A stretch of DNA of 64,000 nucleotides, taken from positions 1-64,000 of IMG/VR virus record IMGVR_UViG_3300025872_000002; one strand, given 5' to 3'. Shown here in pieces: positions 38,907-48,100 of this stretch (position 1 is its first letter; every line of letters begins with the position of its first letter). Position numbers and translations under genes: made by a program. Below the pieces are notes generated by a model. The model was given only the letters and a program-made list of their open reading frames with translations, was not told the origin of the DNA and did not search any database. This DNA comes from a virus.

Positions 38907-39307
38907 AGATTCTTCCGGTAGAACTTGGGCATCTGCATCATGTTTGGCCGTCGGTTGAACCTTTTATTGCGTCAGCGCTTGAACATGCTGGTGGAGACTA
39001 TTCGCTAGCTTCAGTGAAGACGCTGCTTTCTACCGGGCACTGGGTATTGATTGTTGCCGTGGATGAGCAGAGAATTCTAGGTGCGGCAACCGTGCACATG
39101 TTTAACCGCCCGGATGACCGGGTGGCATTCATCACAGCCATTGGTGGGCGGCTAATCAGTAATGATGATACGTTCCAGCAACTCAAAACCCTTCTCTTTT
39201 CCTTCGGGGCTACTTGTATTGAAGGTGCGGCGCGTGAGTCTATTGCCCGCTTGTGGAAGCGCTACGGTTTTGAAGAAAAGTACAGGATTGTAGGAATAAA
39301 ATTATGA
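38903..39307 (+). CDS. GNAT-fold-like protein, 134 aa
   Basis: The order of strands and helices, WVLIVAVDEQRILGAATVHM in the core and FGATCIEGAARESIARLWKR plus YGFEEKYRIVGIKL at the end, matches the GNAT acyltransferase fold (compare internal virion protein gp13 of T7-like phages). The canonical Q/RxxGxG/A acetyl-CoA loop is not evident, so it may be a non-catalytic virion component. It is coupled to both neighbours by ATGA. Confidence 0.6.
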   Translation: MKILPVELGHLHHVWPSVEPFIASALEHAGGDYSLASVKTLLSTGHWVLIVAVDEQRILGAATVHMFNRPDDRVAFITAIGGRLISNDDTFQQLKTLLFSFGATCIEGAARESIARLWKRYGFEEKYRIVGIKL

Positions 39308-42096
39308 GCTACTCTCGCCGACAACTTGAAGCCCTCGGTGAACCGTTGGGCGACAGTGTGACCCGTAAAGAAAACGGACGCATCGTTTACGGCGGGGGTG
39401 GCGGCAGTAGCGGGACGCCGAGCCAAACTACCCAAGTTTTTGAACTGCCGGAGTGGGCACGTGGATACGCGCAAGATACGCTAGCAAAAGCGCAAGCGGC
39501 CACATCCCAGCCCTATCAAACATACAGTGCAGAACGGATTGCCGGGTTTTCTCCGCTACAACTTCAAGCGCAGCAAGCCGCAGGCAACATGGGGGTTGCC
39601 GGACAGCTCGGCCAAGCCAGCACGATGGCAGGTACCGCCGGTTCGACCACGTTTGGTACGCCGCAAGCACAGCAGTACATGTCGCCGTATATCGAAGCGG
39701 CGATGGCCCCCCAACTTCGCGAAGCTCAGCGCACGTCTGCCATGCAGGGGATGCAGCAACAAGCCGAAGCCACGGGGCGAGGCGCATTTGGCGGTACCCG
39801 TGATGCGCTGTTGCGTGCTGAGCGCGAACGCAATCTGAACATGGGGCTTAACGATATTCGCGCTCGTGGATATCAGACTGCGTTTGAGCAGGCAGGCAAT
39901 CTGTACAACCAAGATATGAACCGGCAGTTGCAGTCCGCTGGACTCTTGGGGCAGCTTGGTCAGACTCAGTACGGTCAGCAGATGGGGATCAACCAACTGC
40001 AGCGGCAGGTTGGTGCAGAGCAGCAAGCGCTCAGGCAGCAAGGGCTGTCTCAGGACTATCAGGACTTCATCAACCAGCAGAACTACCCGTTCAAACAGCT
40101 TGGGTTCATGTCCGACATGATCCGTGGCTTGCCGTTGGGACAGCAGTCGGCGCAGCAGATGTATCAGGGACAACCCGGTGCCATCCAAAGTCTGGGTTCG
40201 CTGGGCCTTGGCGCGTACGGTCTTTCGAGGCTTGGTGGGTTTAAGGAAGGCGGAGCCGTCGAAATGGCGGACGGTGGACTGACGGGAATTGATGAGCGGG
40301 TGCTTGCCAATCCAACCAAGTACTCAGAAGAACAGATTCGCCGCAGCGTCAAGAACGGCATTCTCGATCCAGAGACCGCCAAGTACGCGCTTGCCAAGAT
40401 TGCCAAGGCGAAGAGCTTTACCTCCGGGATCGAGGCGCTGGCGTCTAACCTCCCCACGCAGGGGTACGCCCCGGGCGGCATTGTGGCGTTTGATGATGGC
40501 GGGGAAGTGCAGCGATATCAATCGCAGGGATTGGTCTCTCAAAGTACACGTTGGCAAGACTTGCTGCCGTATATGGGTGGGGCGGGGGTGGATGTAGATC
40601 GCGAAAGAGCCGCCGTACAAGAGTATTACGGACTGACTGGCGGGAGAGCGGCTATTCCTAGAGTGAACGTGCCGCAAGTAAGAGGTGATGTCCGACGGGA
40701 TCCGGTAACTGGCCGACCGATAACTTACGCGGAATTTCTTAGGCGGCAAAAGGCAGACACTACTTTGGGCGATCCTACCGCTGGTTTTGGCGGTATGCCG
40801 GATTTTACTGCCGCAGCCGTTGCTGATGCGGGGGGCGCTCCTGTTGCTGCTCCCGGTGCTGACGGTGGTGCCGGTGCTGACGATAGTGCTGGGGGTGTAG
40901 GTGCTCCTGCTGGGGGGACGTTTAGGGGTCTGGGCGGGTCGGCGCGTCCTATGGGCGGAATGCCTGCTGCTGGGCAAGGTCCAATGACTGCGCTGGAAAT
41001 CCTAAACCGTGCGAATCAAGCCGCTGCCAATGTACCGACAGCAGGCATCAACGCTATCAAGCTTCCCGAAATTACTCCTACGGAGTTCAGGAATCGTATG
41101 AACGCGGCAATGCCAGAGGGAGAAGCCGCGTACACCAATCCGCTGACAAAGAAATTTGAAGAGCTGGGTTTGGATACGCGCATGGCAGCGCAAGAAGCTT
41201 TCCAAGAACGACAGGGTATTGCTGACCGGATGGACAAGCTGCGGGAATCGCAGCAAGCTCGCTACGACGCCAAGAAAAAAGATCTGGAAACGGATCGTGA
41301 CCGTACGGTGGGTATCGCCTTCCTCGAGGCGGCACAAGCTATGGCTCAGCCCGGTAAGAGCATCACTACAGCGCTGGTGGAAGCTGGAGCCGCAGGCGGC
41401 AAGCGCTTCCTTGCCGATAAAGAACGTCTGGACAAGAAAGCGGATGATCTGTCGGAAGCCATCAACCGTCTGGATGAATCGCGGGTTGGTGATGCGCGTG
41501 AGCGTGCAGCCGCAAAAGCTGATTTGCGCCAAAACATATTGGCGACGCAACGGGATCTGATTTCGCATTACCAACAGGCATACGGCGTCAATAGGGCGGA
41601 AGCCACAGCGGCAGTACAGGCCCAGATGGCGCGTGAGACCGGCATCGCGCAGTTGGCTCTGACGAGAGAGAAGACGATACTTGACGCTCAAAATGATGCG
41701 GCGCGTAACGCGATTGGCGCAGTCGGTGCGTCTGCGCAGATGTACAACGCGTTTAGGAACCCCACGCTTGAAACGTACAGAGAGGTGGGTGGTGGAGATG
41801 CGGCGGCAGGAGCGCGGACGCTGCACCCCAACTTCCAGCTTGATCTATTGCGTGCAGTGACTAAAGATCCTGAATTGGCGGCGGCGTATCGGCTGATGCA
41901 CCCCACAGAGCGCAAGACACTGCCCGAACTCTTTACGCAGTGGTTGGATAAAGCTGGGCCGACGGTTCAGATGCTGCCCCCCGAAAAACAGATGGAGCAG
42001 TTCCTCACGCACATGCGAACTCTTGGCGGGATGGGAGCAGGCGTTACACTCTCTAACAAGCCCACTGGTCAGGTGCTCAACCAACCTACTCGGTAA
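39304..42096 (+). CDS. large putative ejection/internal virion protein, 930 aa
   Basis: ATG overlaps the GNAT gene stop. A Gln/Ala-rich helical region (about residues 35-290; e.g. SPLQLQAQQAAGNMGVAGQL and GQQMGINQLQRQVGAEQQAL) is followed by KEGGAVEMADGGLTGIDERV, a proline/glycine-rich Asp/Ala linker (about 500-560) and a long charged coiled coil (620-820). The MADGG element also occurs in the ejection-type gene before it. It probably travels in the capsid and is ejected with DNA. Confidence 0.65.
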   Translation: MSYSRRQLEALGEPLGDSVTRKENGRIVYGGGGGSSGTPSQTTQVFELPEWARGYAQDTLAKAQAATSQPYQTYSAERIAGFSPLQLQAQQAAGNMGVAGQLGQASTMAGTAGSTTFGTPQAQQYMSPYIEAAMAPQLREAQRTSAMQGMQQQAEATGRGAFGGTRDALLRAERERNLNMGLNDIRARGYQTAFEQAGNLYNQDMNRQLQSAGLLGQLGQTQYGQQMGINQLQRQVGAEQQALRQQGLSQDYQDFINQQNYPFKQLGFMSDMIRGLPLGQQSAQQMYQGQPGAIQSLGSLGLGAYGLSRLGGFKEGGAVEMADGGLTGIDERVLANPTKYSEEQIRRSVKNGILDPETAKYALAKIAKAKSFTSGIEALASNLPTQGYAPGGIVAFDDGGEVQRYQSQGLVSQSTRWQDLLPYMGGAGVDVDRERAAVQEYYGLTGGRAAIPRVNVPQVRGDVRRDPVTGRPITYAEFLRRQKADTTLGDPTAGFGGMPDFTAAAVADAGGAPVAAPGADGGAGADDSAGGVGAPAGGTFRGLGGSARPMGGMPAAGQGPMTALEILNRANQAAANVPTAGINAIKLPEITPTEFRNRMNAAMPEGEAAYTNPLTKKFEELGLDTRMAAQEAFQERQGIADRMDKLRESQQARYDAKKKDLETDRDRTVGIAFLEAAQAMAQPGKSITTALVEAGAAGGKRFLADKERLDKKADDLSEAINRLDESRVGDARERAAAKADLRQNILATQRDLISHYQQAYGVNRAEATAAVQAQMARETGIAQLALTREKTILDAQNDAARNAIGAVGASAQMYNAFRNPTLETYREVGGGDAAAGARTLHPNFQLDLLRAVTKDPELAAAYRLMHPTERKTLPELFTQWLDKAGPTVQMLPPEKQMEQFLTHMRTLGGMGAGVTLSNKPTGQVLNQPTR

Positions 42097-42102
42097 ATCG
42101 CT

Positions 42103-45100
42103 ATGCCTCAATATCTGAATCTCCCGAGCGGCAACTCAATTCTTGTCGAAGATGGAGTTGAGCCTCAACAGGCGTGGCTAGATGCACTTCGCAATTATCC
42201 GGAAGAGTTTGGTTACAAGAAGGGCAGCAAGGCGGAAGGTGGCTTCGGCGCTGCATTTAGCTCTGGACTGTCTCGTTTGGCTGGCGAAACGGGGCTGACT
42301 GCTGGCAAGCTTGGTTTGATTGGTTTGCCCGCAGCGGAAGAATATTACCGTCGACAGCAGCAGAAAGCCGAGGGCATCTTCAAACCCACGGAGAAAGGCT
42401 GGACGGAAGATCCGCTTCAAAAGCTTAAAGAAGTAGCTGGCGGGTCAGCCGCCTATATGCTGGCCCCAGCGGTTGCCGCTGGCGCAGCGGCGTTCGCTCC
42501 CGTAACGGTGCCGGTTATTGGTGCCGCCGGATTGGCGGCGGGCCTTGCAGGTCTTGGGCAGTACACCGGCTCGAACCTTGCCGCTCAGATGGAAGAAAAC
42601 AAGAAGGGTCTGGCTGAGACGAGTGGTGCCGCCGCCTTCGGCACTGCCATTCCTCAAGCTGCGCTGGATGTGCTGAGCTTCCGGATGATGCCCGGCATTC
42701 AGCGGCTTTTTGGTGCGACAGGTAAAGAGCTTACTGAGGCTCAGGCGAAAGCCTTGGCAGAGCAGACGCTCAAGAAAAAAATCGGTGATTATGCTAAAGC
42801 CACTGGCGTCTCGATGGGGGTTGAAGGTGCCACGGAAGTGGCGCAAGATTTTTTGGAAAAAGCCCAAGCTGGTGCTGAACTAACCGATCCAAAGGCTCGC
42901 GAAGACTATCTTGAAAGTCTGATCGGTGGCGCTGCTTTGGCCGGTGTTCTTGGTCCGTTTGGTCGAGGCTTTGAACGGGCGGGTATTGCTGCACGAGGCA
43001 GGGAGCTTGAGCAGAAACGCGTAGAAGGCGAGAGGGCACTCCAACAATCACTGACCGGTCTGGCCGGGATGGAACGGACGCGGGCGGCTGGCGCAGAGGC
43101 GCGACAACAGTTTGGCACGCTGTTTCCTGAGATTGGCCCTGCCGAATCTATGTACGGTACGCAAGAAAGTATTCAGAAAAGATTGGCGCAGATTGAACAA
43201 GAAGCTGAACGGGCGCGCCAACTTAAAGACGTGTCCACGCTGTCTGACTTGCAGCGTGAGCGCACGGCACTTGAATCGCGGGTTAAAGAAGAACCAAGCG
43301 CAATGGAGCAACGACAAGCGCTTGAGCAACAGATTGCGTATTACCAAAACATTGAAGCGCAGCTCATTGCACGAGCCAAAGCGGCACCGACTGCGGCGGA
43401 GAAAAGGCTGATTCTTGAGAAGCTTGTGCAAGTACAAGAACAGCGGCGACAGTTGACGAACACGCTGCTTGCACAAGAACAAACTGGGGCAGTACCAAAG
43501 CCGACAACGCAAGAGGCGCTCCTGAATCAGGAGAAGCGAACAATTGCCGCGTTGCAAAAAGCTGAAGAAGCGGGGGATGCTGCAGCACAGCTCAAACTAA
43601 CCGACAAGTTGGCGGGGCTGCAAGAGCAGCTCGGGCTGTTTGGGCAAGAAGCGTATACCGCACAGCAACAATTTGAACAAAAGCAAGCTGAAGATGCGGC
43701 AGCGGCAGAGGCTGCGGCTAGAGCCGCGCAACCCACTTTGCTGCTAACTGATCAGCGCGGGGCTACGCCCATTGAAATGGGCTACAACCTTGATACAGTC
43801 ATTACGCCGCCCCGAGTACCGCAAGCCTATCTGCAAGGCAATCTGTTTGGTTCAGAAGAGCGGGTGCAAGCGCCGGGAGGTACTGAAACTACGCTGCCCC
43901 GACTTCAGCAGGCGGTGTCTAGCCTGTCTGAGCGGCCTGACTTGTCGGAGGCGGATCGCAGCCTTTTGGATCGTGTTAGCGACTTGGTGTTGCCCAAACG
44001 TGGGGAGCGTACTGTAGAAGGATTGCGCAGTATGCTCGGCGCACTTCAAACGCTACGGCGCAGCATTTCTCAGGATATTTTGAACCGGGCAACTGGCTAT
44101 GATGATTTGGGGCTGACCGACGCTGAGAAACTGGCAAGGATCCGACAAGATGCCTCCCAAGATGCCTTTAAATCGACGCGGTTAGAACCCCCCAGCATCT
44201 ACAGTAAAAACGATGCCGACAAACCTAAACAGTTGCAGCAGGCAGGCATCCTTCGTTTAAATCGTCGTTTGCTGGCTATCGAGAAAAAAGAAGCGGAGAT
44301 CGAGGCGCAAGCAACCAAGCTCCAGACCGCCCGTACGCCCATCGAACGATTTACCACGCCTATCGAAACTCGAGATGCGGAAGGTAATGTTAAAACCCGG
44401 GCTACGCCTGCACAGTTGGTTGCCGACTGGGTGGAGGCGCTCTCTAGCGGCGCGGATACGACGCAGCCGCGTGCTGCTTTGGAAACTGTATTGGGGCAGA
44501 TTCAGCGAGCAGGTGCCGGAGAGAAAGAGGCACTGACTAAACTTAAGCGCCGCATCGCTACGCCGGAAGAACGTGCCGCCCTTGGCAAAAAATCGGTGGT
44601 TGAGCGTGTGCCTACGGCGATCACCACTACGGCGCAGCAGCCCGACTTGTTTGCGGGTACGGAAGCCGCCACCGCCACGGAGTTCGAGACGCCTCGCCAA
44701 ATGCAGGCGTTCATGGCGTCAGACGAGCTTCAAAAAGAAAGGCAGAAGCAAGGCAAGCAAGCGTTGGCCGAGGCTCAAGAAGCGGGTCCGCCTAAACCGG
44801 CAGATGTTGTCCGTAGCCAGAAGTTGCTCAAGCCGACAGTCGCATTCCTGAACAAACAAGCCGACAAGGTTCGTGGGTTCTTGAAAGGGTTGACCAAGCG
44901 CCTGAATGACTACAACGCCCTGCTCTCAGCGAAGACTGAACAAGACGAGGATGCACTGGCAAAAGCCAAGCGACAGCAAGCGGAAATTTTGCTTGCTATA
45001 GAGAAGACGCTGCTTAAGCAGCATCAGGAATATGCGCGGGCGCTTATTGAGATGCAGTCGGCGCAAGAAACAATGGCCGGATTGCAAGACTTTGTCGACA

Positions 45101-48100
45101 ATTATGTTCGTGCACTAGACACCGCCGTCCAGATGAGCGGGGAGTGGGCGGGGGTTGCAGAAAACGAAAGGGCGCGTTTTCAAAAAGAACTAGAAGCTCG
45201 GCAAGATACTTTGCGTAGAGCGCTTGGGCGGCTTGGCGTTTTGCGCGGGGAGATCACGAATAAGTTTGGCGACATTCTGAGTATGGAAGCGCCAGCGCTG
45301 GAGGCCGGGACGGCATTTGATCCCGAACTTGTGGCCGCATACACACAAGCCAAAGCCGATGCAAAAAAAGCGGCGGATGACTTTTATGGTTTTGTGAAGG
45401 CTAGGCGCAAAGTTGAACCTCCCGCGCATTGGAAAGTCAGCGAACGTGATCTGCGGCAGTTTTTGATGCAGCAGGCCGAACTCACCGACATGCTGTTTGA
45501 GCAGGGGCTAGTGGTTAAGAAGTGGACCTACACTGCAGAAGAACTGCACGACAAGCTGACCGCTGCACAAGAAGACGCTAAGGCCGATCCCGTTTGGTCC
45601 GCGTTCCTGAAAGAAGCGCAAGAAGCTATTGATGATGCGACGAGTACGCCTACGCTGCGCTCTCCTGACAAACTTATGGCAGCAATTCGCGCCGCAAACG
45701 TGCAGATCCGAAACATTCGTGACCAGCGAGCAGAATCGCTGCCAGCTCGCATCCTAGAACTTGAAGACAAACGAAAAAAGCTCCTTGAGTATACGGATCA
45801 AGAAAAGCTCGACGCCACGCAAGTCACGGTGGCAGACACGCAAAAAGCTATTGCCCGTATCAATGCCGCCAAACGGGAACAACTTAAGCCGATTGACAAG
45901 CAGCTTGCTGAGTTGCGTCGGGAACTGGCGCAAACTAAGGGCGATCAAAAGCCCGTCAGTATTTCGGAACTTCGGGCTAAAGCACAAGCCAAAACTCAAG
46001 CCGATATCAAGGCAGAGAACGAACGGCTTGCACGAGAAGCCGAAGCCAAGACACGTGTGTCTTTTGAGAAGCGCAGCAAGAAAGAGCGGGAAGAAATCGC
46101 GGCGTTGCAGCAACGATTGGATCAGTTGGTGGCAGATAAACAGACCGCCATCGACAAGAAGCGCGAGCAGACGACGCACTTCCGGTTCACTAAAGATGAG
46201 AAAGAGGCGATTGCTGCTGGCACGAAGACACGCGAGCAGGTCATTGAAGCCAAGAGAGAAGAGGGCGTGAAGGCGCTAACCGCGCAATTTGATGCCGCTA
46301 TCCAGAAGTTGCAGGTTGAGATTCGCGCTATCCGAGGTGTTGCTAAGCCGTCAGAGAAGCGAGCCGCACAACTGCAAAGTACGTTGGACTTGCAGCGTCG
46401 AATTGGCGAAGAAGGACCGCTCGAGACTGCCGAAGAAGTTGCCACGATTGCGAAGACGCAACGCGAATCCCGTAGCGGTCAGACGCTCGTTGATGTACGC
46501 ACCGGGCGGGTAACTGAAGGGCGGATGCCTTCTGCGGCTAAAGCTCTGACAGAAGCACAAGAACGGCGTGAAGCAATTGAGGCAAACGAGATTAGCTACC
46601 GCAATTCTTTGTTGCGATATGTCAAGACCCAGTTTGATAGCGATCTGAGTGCGCTCGAAACTGATGAGCTTGAGTACGAGATTCTGCGTATGCAGGCGGA
46701 AGCGGAGGACCGCGCGGGTCTGCGGCGACCGGCTACAGCAGCAGAACAGGCCAAACTTGCTAAGACTGTAGCGGAAGGCGTATCAGATCCCCTTGACCGT
46801 ATTCTTTCTCACGACTACGCAGCCCGGGAGAACACGCCGCTGGATGACACGACTGCTGTCGCCGTCGGCAAGGGCGACCTGAAGGGGGCGCTGGAATCCT
46901 TGGCAAAGAATGGCTCTACGCCGTTTGTTCGGATGGTCGCCAAGCAACTCCTGCCGATGGTAGAGAACACGAAGCTTGAGACGGCATCACTCGAAGGCAA
47001 AGGCGGCGAATACAGCCCGAACACCGACACAGTCACGCTCAATAAAGACGCGCTGACTGAGGAAGATCTCCTGCACGAAGCGGGGCATGCAGCTACGTAT
47101 GCTGTTGCCAGCTATGAAGCTGGAAGCGGTATGACCCGTCGGCAGTTCTTGAAAGGCGCTGTGACCGGGCTTACGGCGTTGAAGTTGCCCAACATTACCG
47201 AGAACATGTCGCTGGCGGCGCAAGAGAAGATGTTCTTCAACATGCTCGACGCTTGGAGGGATTGGGTTAAAGCGGCGAACAAACTTGCTCCTGCGTTAGA
47301 CCTTGATGCCTACACTTCACTTGACGTTGCCGACGGTGATTTGCGCGGTTTTCTTGAGCGGATGGAGTACAACGAAGTTAGCGATGACGCCGTTACTGAG
47401 ATGCTCGAGAACGGCGGGCTGAAGAAACTGCAGTCTGCGATCAACGCTTCACAACGCGCCGTCATGTCCGAGGCGGCAAAGCAAGGGGAGGCCAAAGGCA
47501 CTACCGAGAAAGAAGCCCCCTTTGTCCCCACCAAAGAACAGCTCGCGGCACGGGACGCTCTCGAGAAGCTCTACGCCAAGATGCAGGGGCGGACAGAGTT
47601 CAAGGACGAGTACGGCAACGTCAGCTTCAAAGAGTTCGTGTCCGAGCTGCTCTCAAACCAACAGGTACGCGACAAGATCAACCAGACCGCTGGGTTGCTG
47701 CGCCGTATTTATGAAGGCTTCCTTCGCATGCTGGGCATCGAGCCGAAGACTCTGTCTGACAAGGCGCTCGAGCAGGCGTTTGCCATGTTCAGTCCGAGCA
47801 CGACGTCTGTAGGTAAAGATGAGCGGCTGGCCTCGATCATGCGTGGTGTCTTCCCCGGCACTCAGTCGAACTTCTCGGCCTCTGTGCCCAAGAGCATCGC
47901 CGACATGGTGAACCGCACCATTGCTCGGAACGCTACGCTTGGCGACAAAGTCATGGCAAATCTGACGGGACTGCGCTTGCGCACGTTCATTGCCGATCAG
48001 TGGGCACCTGTCGAGGCACTCATGAAACAGGGCGTTGCCAAGGGCAAAGTCAAAGAAGCGCAAGCGCTGCAGATGCAGGTTTACATGCGGCTCTTCAGCA

